Shown here: piece by piece, positions 25,523 to 32,489 of the stretch
Layout: each line of letters begins with the position of its first letter
Position numbering within the stretch: the first letter of the stretch is position 1
Origin: Babylonia areolata
Lineage: Eukaryota > Mollusca > Gastropoda > Neogastropoda > Buccinidae
Assembly (NCBI RefSeq): GCF_041734735.1
Contig: NC_134878.1
Location: 44,472,752-44,536,751 of the forward strand
DNA length: 64,000 nucleotides
Direction of reading: 5' to 3'
Notes under the pieces: generated by a model
What the model was told of the DNA's origin: nothing
The model's database searches: none
Seen by the model: the letters and a program-made list of their open reading frames with translations, nothing else
Position numbers and translations under genes: made by a program

Positions 25523-26279
25523 TGTGCATTATATCTGTGTGCTTGTGTTCATAAGAAGACCATTTCCTTCATTATAGCATATCATGATTTCCCCTCAGTA
25601 AAACAGCATGTTACTTGATAATGGAACTATGAATTGGAAGGTGCTGTAGAAATCTATAACATTTACTGCTGTGAACGAAATGCTGCCAAGCAGTACTGCA
25701 TAAATGTGTATTCACAGATCCTGAAAGTGTAACAGAAAACTGTGATGAGTGATACCCTGTGAATGATAAAAAAAAAAAATTGTAGAATTATTGTAGAAAC
25801 ATTATAAAGAGAAAGCATGCCAAGCATAATATATACAGTTCGGCATTCTTTCTGTACCTTACCGCCCTCATCTAAAAAAAATAAAATACAATAATAAGAT
25901 TAAAAAAAAAGAAAAAAAAAAGAAAAGGCATATGACACCCCCAAACAAAAAAGACAAAATTACCTGCTTATTACACGTGTCAAACGTGATGATGCATGGA
26001 GGAATATGTATCATTATAAAGGACATAACATGCAAGGCACGAATGAGTTGCGACAATCCTCCAAAAAACGAAAATGACAGGTCAAAGCATGTTGCTAAGA
26101 GATATTCGTCCTTTTCTGGGAGTAAAATGATCTCCTATGTTACTACGCAAGGTATACTGGTGACCTTTACAAGTAATAACTCTAAAAGCGTAAAACATTC
26201 AGAGGCCTAAGCATAAAACTGCACAGTAATTTAACGAAAAGCAAATTCCTTGCCGACAGCACTCACCGTCTTCCGCCAT
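1667..26279 (-). CDS. AHI1: AHI1 (jouberin), 5' and central part; 20 coding exons, continues beyond the left edge
   Basis: Jouberin is a WD40/SH3 scaffold of the ciliary transition zone, needed for ciliogenesis and mutated in Joubert syndrome (family knowledge). Coding exons in transcript order: 26279-26267, 25871-25863, 25275-25201, 24608-24542, 23995-23926, 22927-22786, 21921-21804, 21168-20580, 20138-20093, 17819-17606, 16260-16165, 14113-14020, 13163-13083, 12392-12294, 10686-10561, 9564-9368, 8245-8191, 7431-7316, 2730-2565, 1811-1667. Every junction keeps the frame; all introns are GT-AG except a probable GC-AG after exon 15. The first 839 codons are present. Recognisable AHI1 stretches include HRTDKLKNDF, AVSSYYE, LPIMTQPFDFK, WHRIAWAFLK, GSKLRLQLF, YPSTLYVTL and RDGYPI-like SSDGYPILIYE. 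The start MAEDDEGG has A at -3 and G at +4, with an in-frame TAA 9 nt upstream. The vertebrate protein is about 1,200 residues, so roughly the last third (remaining WD40 repeats, SH3) should lie to the left. The last visible exon ends in phase 1. Identity is secure; the least certain junction is exon 15/16. Confidence 0.93.
2130..2560. repeat. Compound CA / poly-C low-complexity tract beside AHI1 exon 19
   Basis: Alternating CA runs and C runs of 6-10 bases for about 430 bp, with ACACACATACCCCCCC-like units repeated roughly every 30-45 bases. In the AHI1 pre-mRNA (minus strand) it reads as GT runs broken by G runs. It ends a few bases from the exon 19 donor at 2564-2559. Long open frames here are artefacts of composition. 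Confidence 0.95.
2773..3150 (+). repeat. tRNA-headed SINE (type A1), nearly full length
   Basis: Begins with a tRNA-like head (GTGATGGCCTAGAGGTAACG, an A-box-like start). The shared core follows: CACTCAGCC, CCACTAAACCTTGAGTGGTG, GATGAGACGATAAACCGAGG, GCAGCATGCACTTAGCGCAC, GTAAAAGAACCCACGGCAAC, then TTCTGTAGAAAACTCCACTT. It ends with a TTCTGTTGTGA block. In AHI1 intron 18 (2731-7315). Confidence 0.85.
3150..3340 (-). repeat. Family D repeat, minus copy
   Basis: CAACAGGCTGCCTACCTGGG is the reverse complement of the family D centre; see 1481-1650. Confidence 0.5.
3347..3600 (-). repeat. tRNA-headed SINE (type B), minus orientation
   Basis: The minus strand reads a tRNA-like head with GGACTTTCAGTCTGAGGGTC and a B-box-like GGTTCGAATC. 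The body follows with CCTGAACCCCCTTCATGTGT and CCAGCATGCACACCCC. Same family as 10978-11375 and 51694-52015. Confidence 0.8.
3630..3795 (+). repeat. SINE A1 fragment
   Basis: Diverged A1 head and first part of the core: GGTAATGCGTCCACCGAGGA, CCACTAGACCTTCAGAGGAG, then CAGCATGTATTTAGCACATG. A second piece of the core (AAGAACCCACAGCAACAAAA) is found at 4099-4166. The insertion of the 3838-4080 repeat between the two pieces would explain the gap. Confidence 0.65.
3838..4098 (-). repeat. Dispersed repeat shared with the left end of the window (family F)
   Basis: The stretch GTGCTGCAGCCTTGTGGGCT through CCCTCTTGGCCAAGAGAGTG matches the reverse complement of 1-110. It lies inside a SINE A1 copy. 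Family unknown. Confidence 0.55.
4228..4345 (+). repeat. Family D repeat, plus copy
   Basis: CTCTACCCAGGTAGGCAGCC followed by TGTTGTGCAAATGACC and a GGTCTCTGAC end, as at 1481-1650. It is preceded by a (GT) run at 4178-4202. Confidence 0.5.
4735..5164 (-). repeat. SINE A1, minus orientation, near full length
   Basis: Starts with the reverse of the A1 3' block (TTTTTGTCACAACAGATTTC). It runs through the core (GGGTTCTTTTACATGTGCTA) to the reversed tRNA-like head (CATTACCGCTAGGCCATCAC). A GT-rich G run near 5060 interrupts the linker. Confidence 0.85.
5165..5885. other. AHI1 intron 18 stretch, no recognised element
   Basis: About 700 bp of unremarkable AT-rich intron; no exon, repeat copy or inverted ends found. 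The same holds for 4346-4734 and 6565-7033. Confidence 0.4.
5886..6165 (-). repeat. SINE A1, minus orientation, lacking the tRNA head
   Basis: GTCACAACAGAGCTCTCGAT through GGGTTCTTTTATATGCCCAA to GGTTTATTGTCTCATCC. Truncated before the tRNA-like head. Confidence 0.8.
6334..6564. mobile_element. piggyBac-type MITE, copy 2
   Basis: Matches the copy at 1159-1390 throughout. The right flank is TTAA (6561-6564); the left flank reads ATAA, probably a decayed TTAA. Confidence 0.75.
7034..7170 (-). repeat. SINE B, 3' part
   Basis: (TTC)n, then GTGGGCTGCAACTCCCACGT, then TAGGCAGCCATACTCTGTTT: the reversed 3' end of SINE B. Ends about 145 bp from AHI1 exon 18. Confidence 0.75.
7720..7850 (+). repeat. 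SINE tail element, solo copy
   Basis: GACTGACTAAGCATTTCAGG, then GCTGCTGGTCAGGCATCTGC, then CTCCTTGAGTGACTGAACTG with a (CTGAA)n end. It is more diverged at its start than other copies. Confidence 0.7.
8265..8400. repeat. CA-rich imperfect microsatellite
   Basis: ACACACAAACACACATACAT-like units next to AHI1 exon 17 (8191-8245). A cleaner (GT)n tract follows at 8498-8536. Confidence 0.9.
8538..8622 (+). repeat. LINE 3' tail fragment
   Basis: TTATTATAAAGCACTTTGAG ... GTGCTCAATAGATGTCCATT followed by ATTATTATCATTATTAT. This is the typical tail of a LINE ending in a TTA-type microsatellite. Similar tails at 23130-23172 and 34765-34852. Confidence 0.6.
8892..9324. mobile_element. Non-autonomous DNA transposon with hAT-like ends
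   Basis: The left end CAGAGATGCCAAC (8892-8904) is the exact inverted complement of GTTGGCATCTCTG at 9238-9250, and again of 9312-9324. The right-end 74 bp is tandemly duplicated. The CAG start resembles hAT ends, but no clear 8-bp duplication is seen. A lone left end with similar following sequence lies at 28816-28920. In AHI1 intron 16, 44 bp from the exon 16 donor. Confidence 0.55.
9649..9785 (+). mobile_element. Fragment of the GACTCACTTGTG element family
   Basis: GACTCACTTGTGCAAAAACA, then ATAACCCGGCATTCAG, then a short GT run and GTAAACAATATTGTCATTTT. It matches the start of the 1.6-kb copy at 37998-39590 and then decays. Confidence 0.65.
10120..10225. repeat. (GT)n microsatellite, about 105 bp
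   Basis: Near-perfect TG repeat with a few TGTC and TTTG interruptions, in AHI1 intron 15 (9565-10560). Confidence 0.98.
10397..10535 (+). repeat. SINE tail element, solo copy beside AHI1 exon 15
   Basis: TTTCTCAAGGCCTGACTAAG through CTCCTTGAGTTACTGACAAT. It ends about 25 bp from the exon 15 donor. Confidence 0.8.
10561..17819 (-). CDS. AHI1: AHI1 exons 10-15: conserved central domain
   Basis: Exons 17819-17606, 16260-16165, 14113-14020, 13163-13083, 12392-12294 and 10686-10561 encode about residues 377-613. This is the AHI1-specific block before the propeller, and it follows the vertebrate protein almost segment by segment: VLAVMVHRTDKLKNDF, HIVDESTGQYL, AVSSYYE, LPIMTQPFDFKQ, MWEELMVFNENFNYF, WHRIAWAFLK, NVGSKLRLQLF and YPSTLYVTLKSIVPP. 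Its fold is not obvious from sequence; a C2-like beta sandwich is possible. Exon 10 begins with an acidic stretch (EEVEVGAGEGPAAVEDEEER). It sits beside the 43-bp minisatellite, so its acceptor (GCGGCAG at 17826-17820) has a poor pyrimidine tract. Confidence 0.9.
10978..11375 (+). repeat. tRNA-headed SINE (type B), full length
   Basis: The tRNA-like head is GCAATAGCCAAGTAGTTAAA, with GGACTTTCAATCTGAGGGTC and a B-box-like GGGTTCAAATC. The body runs CAAGTGCCTGAACCCCCTTC, GTTAAAGATCCTGTAATCCA, then CCAGCATGCACATCCCCTGA, and ends at a (GAA)n tail near 11372. This is the best reference copy of type B here. Confidence 0.88.
11486..11775 (+). repeat. SINE B, second tandem copy
   Basis: The head (AAGTGGTTAAAGCACTGGAC) to the body (GTATGGCTGCCAACATGGCA) is intact, with a changed middle and no (GAA)n tail. 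It is followed directly by a SINE A1 copy. A piece of its 3' end (GCGGCCCACAAATGCAGAAG) appears after that A1 copy at 12190-12246. So the A1 SINE probably inserted into this B copy. Confidence 0.75.
11793..12185 (+). repeat. SINE A1, full length, inserted in a SINE B
   Basis: Head GGAGTGATGGCCTGGTGATA, core CCACTAGAATCTTGAGTTGT, GAGACGATAAACCAAGGTCC and AAGAACCCACGGCAACAAAA, then an AATTCTGTAGAAAAATCC block, ending TCTGTTGTGACAAAAAAAAA. Type B sequence lies on both sides. Confidence 0.85.
12393..13082. other. AHI1 intron 13, no recognised element
   Basis: AT-rich with A runs and an (AAAC)n stretch near 12436-12465. The introns at 13164-14019 and 14114-15235 are likewise plain, apart from the (GT)n tract at 14370-14461. 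A short inverted pair, GACTCC/GGAGTC, sits near 13708. Confidence 0.4.
14370..14461. repeat. (GT)n microsatellite
   Basis: About 90 bp of TG repeat with two TGCTTGTG-type interruptions, in AHI1 intron 11. Confidence 0.98.
15236..15602 (-). repeat. SINE A1, minus, first of an adjacent pair
   Basis: From TATTACTCTTTTGTCACATC to the reversed head CTTACCACTAGGCCAGCACT. Flanked on the left by CA repeats (15149-15235). Confidence 0.85.
15608..16013 (-). repeat. SINE A1, minus, second of an adjacent pair
   Basis: Same orientation as 15236-15602 and only a few bases away. Runs from TTTTTATCACAACAGATTTC to the reversed head TACCTCTAGGCCATCACTCC. The B-box-like GATTCGAACC is well kept. About 150 bp from AHI1 exon 11. 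Confidence 0.87.
16318..16560. repeat. Homopyrimidine tract followed by a homopurine tract
   Basis: Positions 16345-16432 are almost pure C/T with runs of up to 17 C. Positions 16497-16551 are almost pure G/A. The C-rich part on the plus strand can pair imperfectly with the G-rich part about 100 bases away. In AHI1 intron 10, some 60 bases from the exon 11 acceptor. Confidence 0.9.
16856..17445 (+). repeat. Composite SINE (type A2) with internal tandem expansion
   Basis: The tRNA-like head has CAGACACTCAGCTGCCAAAT and a B-box-like GGGTTTGAATCCCC, then the linker CTCTCGCCCTTTCTCCCAAG. The core's first part (GACTAGAAAATCAAACTGAG, then GTCTAGTCTTTCGGATGAG) is present about five times in tandem (see 16950-17215). 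The rest of the core follows (AAGAACCCACGGCAATGAGA), and then the tail CTCAAGGCCTAAGCGCATTG to CTCCTTGAGAAACTGAAAC. A second tail piece is repeated at 17455-17545. Confidence 0.82.
16950..17215 (+). repeat. 52-bp tandem repeat inside a SINE
   Basis: A unit of about 52 bp, from TTTGACTAGAAAATCAAACT to GAGACTCCCTAG, repeats close to five times with a few substitutions. The unit is a piece of the A2 SINE core. Confidence 0.85.
17835..19320. repeat. 43-bp minisatellite, about 34 copies, in AHI1 intron 9
   Basis: The unit GACATTGGATAGTGTCGCTT + ATAATTATATAGTCAAATCA + TCC repeats at an exact 43-bp step from 17835 to 19304, then a partial unit. One unit near 19230 carries a short insertion. Each unit has GACA...TGTC ends around TTGGATAG and an AT palindrome (TTATAATTATATA). 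Two variants, ATTATATAG/CATTAGAC and ATTCTATAG/CATCCGAC, alternate over several stretches, giving an 86-bp dimer. The last units (19060-19320) are the most diverged. The array abuts exon 10 (17606-17819). Confidence 0.98.
19321..20092. other. AHI1 intron 9, remainder, with a decayed SINE B
   Basis: A diverged plus-oriented SINE B is recognisable at about 19800-20010 (ATTGGTGGGTTATGGAAAAA, CCCAGCATGCACATCCC, then GTCGGGTAAAAATGATC). Positions 19321-19790 hold nothing I can name. Confidence 0.5.
20093..25275 (-). CDS. AHI1: AHI1 exons 3-9: charged, lysine-rich N-terminal region
   Basis: Seven exons (25275-25201, 24608-24542, 23995-23926, 22927-22786, 21921-21804, 21168-20580, 20138-20093) encode about residues 8-376. 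Exon 8 alone supplies 196 residues built from runs of Lys, Glu and Asp with interspersed Ser-Pro motifs (TPVTSP, TPVSS, AQSP). Short poly-lysine blocks of 5-9 residues recur in exons 5, 7, 8 and 9. The region looks disordered, and the Lys-rich blocks could act as nuclear localisation or nucleic-acid/tubulin-binding patches (inference). Vertebrate AHI1 also has a charged N-terminus, but its sequence does not align here beyond composition. Confidence 0.85.
21169..21803. other. AHI1 intron 7, no recognised element
   Basis: A local near-duplication is visible: the phrase TACATCAGTG followed by TATGGAAC occurs at about 21218 and 21318. Otherwise plain AT-rich intron. Confidence 0.4.
22500..22560. 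repeat. (GT)n microsatellite with nearby G run
   Basis: About 58 bp of TG repeat, preceded by a G run of 10 at 22452-22461. In AHI1 intron 6. Confidence 0.97.
22928..23925. other. AHI1 intron 5, plain, with a LINE tail fragment
   Basis: A (CA)n run at 23088-23113 and a short LINE-type tail (TATAAATACTATCATCATCA then TTATTATTA) at about 23140-23172. Open frames at 23500-23810 on both strands show no recognisable protein similarity. Confidence 0.4.
24619..24678. repeat. (AT)n microsatellite beside AHI1 exon 4
   Basis: About 30 perfect AT dinucleotides, beginning 11 bp from the exon 4 acceptor at 24608. A (CA)n tract follows at 24768-24824. Confidence 0.98.
25099..25143. repeat. (CA)n microsatellite
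   Basis: CA repeat with one TA interruption, about 55 bp from the AHI1 exon 3 donor. Another (GT)n tract lies at 25470-25521 in the next intron. Confidence 0.97.
25863..25871 (-). CDS. AHI1: AHI1 exon 2, a 9-nt microexon
   Basis: On the minus strand the nine bases ATGAGGGCG lie between a T-rich acceptor ending TTTTAG and a GTAAGG donor. Exon 1 ends in phase 1 (GAC G) and exon 3 needs two incoming bases after one carried base. Inserting the microexon gives MAEDDEGGLEVQPK without a stop. It is a multiple of three, so skipping it would remove three residues and keep the frame. Called from splice signals and phase only; RNA evidence would settle it. Confidence 0.7.
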
Positions 26280-26402
26280 GATTGTTTACGGTCTCCAGCG
26301 CGCAGTGAATTCAAGAGGAACAATCCACGTTAACAATCAAACGCTGTAATGTAGTTGACTCCCTTCACTGAAAGAGTACAGTCATTGGCAACCTGAACTG
26401 CA

Positions 26403-26404
<2 letters not shown>

Positions 26405-26458
<54 letters not shown>

Positions 26459-27250
26459 GATACTTATATAGCACACTATCCAGAAATCTGCTCTAGGTGC
26501 TTTACAAAAACGCTTTTGATAACATAAAACATTATATCTATGTTACATACACACACCAAAATGTGACCACACACACACACACCACGCACGCACGCACGCA
26601 CGCGCACACACACACGCACGCACGCACACACACACACTGCATACATACATTTTAACATACATGTGTATCTAACAGCTACCCTAACACATACGCACACATA
26701 GGCAGGCACAAACTTACATAAACACACGCACACACAATACACATTCATATACATGCATGTAGTTGTGGACCTGCCGCAATTGAACTTATTGCTGAGGGAA
26801 AAGGTGAGTTTTGAGACGAGATTTAAAAGATGCGAGGGAATCAGAATGACGGAGGTTATCAGGGAGCTTGTTCCACGTCTTTGGCGATTGAAAAGAAAAC
26901 GATCTGTGTCCATAGGTCTTACTTCTGACGTGAGGTATCCTGAGAAGTCGAGTATCAGAGGAAGAACGGAGCTGGCGAGACGGGGTATAGATATGGATGA
27001 GTTCAGAAAGATACTTTGGGCCAGATCCGTTGACTGCAGAAAAGGTCAGAGTGGATAGCTTATAGTCTATTCGATCAGAAACAGGCAACCAGTGGAGAGA
27101 CTGAAGAAGAGGAGAAACATGGTCAAATTTAGAAGCTCTGCAAATGAGTCTGGCAGCGTTATTCTGAATTCGTTGGAGTCTGTCTAACAGGTATTTGGGA
27201 AGGCCGGCCAAAAGAGAGTTGCAGTAATATAAAATAAATAAAAAAATCAA
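26405..27250 (-). mobile_element. 5'-truncated LINE, C-terminal end of the reverse-transcriptase ORF plus 3' tail
   Basis: The minus strand encodes about 150 residues ending at 26786, including YCNSLLAGLPKYLLDRLQRI, QNNAARLICRASKFDHVSPL, LQSLHWLPVSDRIDYK, KTYGHRSFSFQSPKTWNKLP and a final SLASFKSRLKTHLF. This is the widespread C-terminal region of LINE ORF2 proteins of the CR1/L2-like kind. The 3' UTR has CA/CACG repeats (26565-26640) and a CTAGAGCAGATTTCTGGATA motif, and ends in an (AAT)n tail at 26408-26457. The tail is about 125 bp upstream of the AHI1 start codon. Confidence 0.85.
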
Positions 27251-27534
27251 AGATCCCACTGAGTACAGCCCGTTTTTATCATTAGCTCTCGAACCTCCCT
27301 GAACCTTAGATGATGTCGAGCCTTGAAGGAAATAATTATATTGCTGAAGAGAAATATGATTGGATGAATTTTGCAGGCCTTAGTCACATTCTCCTTTTTG
27401 CTTCAAAGCTATGACATTTTGTTGACTTAAGGCTTTTGATTTTGTGTATGTGTGCACGTGAGTGAGTGAGTGTGTGCGTGTGTGTGAAATAAAGTGATAA
27501 ATTTTCAATGTGGAGAATGACCCTGAAAAGAGTG

Positions 27535-27653
27535 TTGTACACGTTTCTCAAGGAGACATTCCTGTGTTCGGACAAATCCATGTACACCACACATTTGCTA
27601 GGCTGATGCTTGACAACAGTTTAACCCAACGTGCTTGTCAGGCCTTGAGGGCC

Positions 27654-27706
<53 letters not shown>

Positions 27707-27723
27707 ATGTACATATATAGAGA

Positions 27724-27757
<34 letters not shown>

Positions 27758-27927
27758 GTGTACCTATCAGAGTGGATTTCTTATGCAGAATTTTGCCAGA
27801 GGACAACACCTTTGTTGCCATTTGTTCTTTTTGAGTGCGCAAAGTGCGTGCTGCACCAAGGCCTTGGTTTATTGTCTAATCTGAATGACTAGACACTCTG
27901 ATCTTCCAGTTAAACTTGGGAGAAAGG
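27535..27927 (-). repeat. Composite SINE (type A2), minus, missing its tRNA head
   Basis: Reversed tail T (TTTCTCAAGGAGACATTCCT to CAGGCCTTGAG) at 27543-27651, then a (GT)n insertion (27655-27752). The reversed core follows (CAGAGTGGATTTCTTATGCA, TTGCCAGAGGACAACACCTT, CTAATCTGAATGACTAGACA). Same design as 54030-54412. Confidence 0.82.
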
Positions 27928-29658
27928 AAGAGGATCCACTCTGCAGATGTGTCTTTTCATTCTCCCACCTTCCTCCTTGGAGTGTTTTATGAAAGACAGC
28001 TAGGGTACATTCGCACAGTCCAAGTCTTCCAAGGGAATCCAGACTTCAACAGCAATGACTTTGGTGGTCAAGTAAATAAAATGTTCTTCTGGATATGAGG
28101 CTTTGAATTTCAACCACAAGTGTTCTTTTTGTTGTTTGTGTTTCATTGTTCTGAGTTGTTTGAGAGATACCCTGCACACACACACACACATATGCGTGCT
28201 CTGTTTTTTCCCCATATTGCCATATTCTGGATGTTATTCATATATGATCATATTCTGTTTGTTGCCTGTTTAAAAGCTGGTATAATACTTTTCTTCACAT
28301 AGTCTCTTGTTGCCTGGTCAAGACTAAGGCAATAACCTTGTACATGCCCAAAACATGGAATAACTGAATGCATAAAATATAAAACCAATGGCCCCACTGT
28401 GAGGGAAACAAAACTATCTTGGCCTTGAACGATGGTATGTCATGGTGACCTCAGTACCAAGTTCCCAATGTCCATGACTGTGACAAGTACATATCATGGT
28501 TTCAGTGTGTTGACAGACTTAGATAGGGAGGAGGGATGTTGCTGGAGAGATGTACTGATTGTATTTTCTCCATGGTGAACAAGGGGAATGGGAGGGTGTG
28601 GGGAGTGAGGGATGGCACTCACACAATTTGTTATCAGTAGAAGAGGATCTTGGATGGGTGAATATCATGAGCTGATTGGTGTTTTTGTTAGCAGAGGGTT
28701 GGGATGGGGAGCAAACAAAGGTGGCTGTGTACTGGGTCAGGAGGAATAGTTGTGGTTTTTCAGAGCAGTCAAGTGTCAATGCAGAAGGATGCAAAAGGAT
28801 AATTAAGAAGTGGGACAGAGATGCCAACCACTGTCAAGTGTTTGCAGGAACAATCAGCAAATTTGGTGAGAACATTTTAAATTTGGTAGGAACACTTGGA
28901 CTCCGATCCACATCAGCAAACATACTTTTTACAGCTGATACATCTGTGGCACTTCCCTGGTCTTTGTTCGTCTTGTTTCTCACAATTGGAATTGACCGCT
29001 GACTTCAAGATTGCTGCATGAATTTGTATTGTACAAGCGACGCAGCATGCAAAACCCTGGCTAAGTCAGAGTTTATCATTTCTGACATTTATGTACTTTT
29101 ACAAAGGGTAACTCACATTGTACTGCTGGTTAGCTCCCCCTTCCCCACAGACGACCATTTTGTATGGGTAAAAAATAAAATCACCAGAAAGCAAATGTTT
29201 TAATTTATGAACTGAAAACTTCAAAACTGATCAGTAAGGTAACAAGTTAGTTGCGGACAAAATATAAAACTTCCTCCTTTCTTATGCTATCATACAGTGA
29301 GAAGATGAAAGTATACATATTTTATTTTCAAAATTTGCACACACTGATGATTTTAAAACAAATGTAGGAAAGCACAAAGAGTTGAAACGGATTAAATTCA
29401 CAGTGTTACACAGCCATGAAAGGCCCCTCCAACTAATTCTGTTGTCTCTGCCTTCTGACTGAGACCAAACTGGGTCAGACGCCATTGTTGACACGCACTG
29501 TTAATGTGAACCGGTCATCACTAAAATAACTCTCCTGCTCATGAGCACAGCCACATACACTGCATTTATTGGAGGCAGTGGAGAGTGGAAAAGTCAGTTA
29601 AGACATTCTTAGCTCATAATAATGTCATTATGAAAATTAGGTGCCACTCCAAAGATTC
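27928..29658. other. Intergenic stretch between CDC20 and AHI1, no gene seen
   Basis: No exon, SINE or paired inverted ends, apart from a lone hAT-like left end at 28816-28920. Short open frames here have no recognisable similarity. Confidence 0.4.
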
Positions 29659-29750
29659 TTAACTATCTGAGGCCCAGATCGGGGCCCTTCATCTGAAACA
29701 GTTGTAAACAGTAGGGCCCCGATCAGGGCCTTTCGTCCTGAGTGAGTTAA
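29659..29750. mobile_element. Very short TTAA-flanked palindromic MITE, 92 bp
   Basis: TTAA at 29659-29662 and 29747-29750. The arms CCCAGATCGGGGCCC and GGGCCCCGATCAGGG are inverted complements, so most of the element can fold into one hairpin. The right end GAGTGAGTTAA matches the ends of the piggyBac-type elements at 1387 and 42285. Confidence 0.65.
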
Positions 29751-29932
29751 AAATCACAGGGTTTTTTTTCTATAATTTTTTCAAAGTTGGTGTGCCTGAA
29801 AAGAACAAATGGAGAAATTGGCTCATGAAAAAAACATAAATTTGCCTGCTTGTAACTTTAGAACAAGAATTATATTGAACATGAACGTGGTGTCAAAAGA
29901 TTCAAAATTAAGTATACTATAAATTTCTGTAC

Positions 29933-30983
29933 TTAACCCCTAGGCTGCCTGCGTGACGAGATAACTCATCATGGAAAGCATGTATGCTTCGCTGCCACAA
30001 TGATGAGATAACTCGTCATCGAAATATTCTGACTTTTCCCTGCTTTGCATTCAGTTCGTTGACAAAAATGCTGGTAGCTTTAGCTTGGGGAATCATTCAT
30101 AGCTAGAAACACCATCTGCATCATAAGGCAGTCCTTTATTTGAATGTTTTGGTTGGGTTACTGGCCGCAGTCTTTGCCTGGCTCCTCTCCTCGCTCGCTC
30201 AACAAAATGTCGGACTGACTCCGTGCTCAAGACATGCGCTCGTGGCGAACTAAATCAACCAAGATTACTTTCTTTAGCTGATGCTCAGAAAGAATTGGAG
30301 CATAAATTCGAAGGAGAAGACAGTGGTGAACATTTATAGGACGATTTGATAGAAAATAAAGGGAGCGATCAAGAGAGTGGCCAAGATGCGACTATCAGTG
30401 AGTGATGCCGGCTGTTCAACTCTAGCAGACGACAGGTCACCGAATTTTTAGCAGGACACCGTATGAGCTATTTTCTTGGCACTCAGCCAACGCGGTCTGA
30501 TGAGAACTGGATGAAGTGACCGTGTGAGAGGGGTGAAGAGGAGCGGGGTGGAGACTGAGGGGGCGTGGCCTCACATCCATATTATCACTTGCAGAAGTCA
30601 CAATGCAACTATTTTTTTCAGTTTTCTTATATTGTGGTTGTTCTAGTATGATTTTGTGTGTGCAGATGTTCATTTGTCCAGAAAACAATATTTTTGTGCA
30701 AATTACCTGACTAATGTGTGTAATGAACAAGGTGAAAATGTGACAAAAAATAAACCACTGATTTCAAAACAACAGCATGTCACTTAAAATATATAAAATG
30801 GGAAAACATCATGTGTTTTGTATTCTTTATTCATTTCCCTTTCAGAAAATGTATACTTTTATGGGTCTTTCTCCAATAACAAAGAGCACAGAATTTTTTG
30901 AAAATTTATACCCGTTTTTTGTGAAAAAACCCTGGCAAATAGATTTCACTTAAATCTTATTTTCCTGACAGCGAAAGGGTTAA
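29933..30983. mobile_element. piggyBac-like non-autonomous element, about 1.05 kb
   Basis: TTAA at 29933-29936 and 30980-30983. The left end CCCCTAGGCTGCC and the right end, read inward, CCCTTTCGCTGTC form imperfect inverted repeats. Near the left end, two copies of a GACGAGATAACTCATCAT-type palindrome (about 29955 and 30001) each follow a GCTGCC motif. Around 30285-30410 the plus strand has an acidic, broken reading frame (LEHKFEGEDSGEH, then NKGSDQESGQDATISE) like a piggyBac transposase N-terminus. The catalytic part is missing. Confidence 0.65.
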
Positions 30984-32489
30984 ACAAAGTCAAAGTAAAC
31001 TATAAGTTTCTATGTGAAAAAAAAAAAAAAAAAAAAAAAACTCACAGGAAAAAATTCATATTTTCTTTCTGTACTCAAGAACGGTGAGTGGAGGAGTGAA
31101 TCATGCCGTGATAGAGAGCAGTCAACGGCGACAGTGAATGAGAGACAAAGGCCACATTTGTGTTTGATAAAAAAATAGATAAAAATTCTCATAATGCAAT
31201 GAATCTTTTAAACTTCAGCATAAGATCCCAGATCAAAATAATGTTTGCCACTGCAGTCATTAAGTGTATTGCCACATCATCAGCTGACATAATTTCAGAA
31301 AAGCCTAGAGTCCAAAGCATTGAACAGTGCAACATAAGTGATGAATATGTGCAGCAGTACCAGCAGCACATGCACCTGAAATCATTGAAGATACTAGTTT
31401 TAGGCAGTTTTATGCTAAAATACTTAAAGAAAGCAAAGGTAAGACTTCAAAGATGTGAAATTTGTAAAAATCATGATTTTCATTATTTTGATTCTAATGA
31501 CATGTTTTTGTGCATAGCTGAGAATAACTGGCTGTGACTTTAGCTGGGGTTTTGCATGCTGAGTCACATATGTGTACATGTGCGTGCTTGAAAGAAAACA
31601 TATGTAGATGTTGCGTATGCAGTGAATGAATCATAAACATGTACTGCACATACATTTCAAGAACACAATGCACAAATGAATTCTCTCCAAATATACTTAA
31701 ATCATATAAAATAAAATAAATAACCCATTCAACAGAAACAGCACAAACTCCAATCTAAAACAAAAGAAAGTAAAGATCAATATCTACACATAACTTTCTG
31801 TGCATTTTTATTCATTCCGGGTAACATTTCTTTCATCAAGAAATTGAACCAACTCATGCACTATTTTTTTAAAACATTTTTCTAAATATTAAACAATATA
31901 TGTACATATGTATATATAAAAAAAGAAAGACACAAGCGATACAAATAGTGAAGGTTATTCAGGTCAGTGAACACATCTATCAGTTGCTAAAACAGAATCT
32001 TTAAAATCATCCTGATATTGGGTTCTCAAGACAAAAAAAAAAAAGAAGAAAAAGATTATCTATAAAGATATTTATCAACTGTAACAATGGTGCATGCTTT
32101 CAGTAGATAAGTGAACAGTGCATAAAAACAGACATTATTTTTTTCCTGCATAAAAATTATCCTTGACAAAACTTGACAACTATGCATATCCCAACAAAAA
32201 TGCATTATAAAAACTGAGCCAACGTACCACATGAGCATACATCTGAGTAGGCAAATGACTTCTGAGCAAGCTGTTAGTACAGACAATGAATACAGGCAAA
32301 TCTGAACACTCTGAAAGATGGACTGCGAATAGAGCATTAAGAACAAAATGTTGTAATTCATTCCGATGTTATGTGAAGAGCAGACTTTTTCGTTTTTGTA
32401 AGACTTTTTACCTCATAATACAGATGCTGACCAATTTGTGTTGGAAATTTTGTCCCGTTTCCTGTAGGTATGAATGCATGAATTATCTA

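Noticed and set aside
31160-31537. 125-codon plus-strand open frame as a gene
   Set aside because: No recognisable domain, no splice partner, low-complexity AT-rich context downstream of CDC20.
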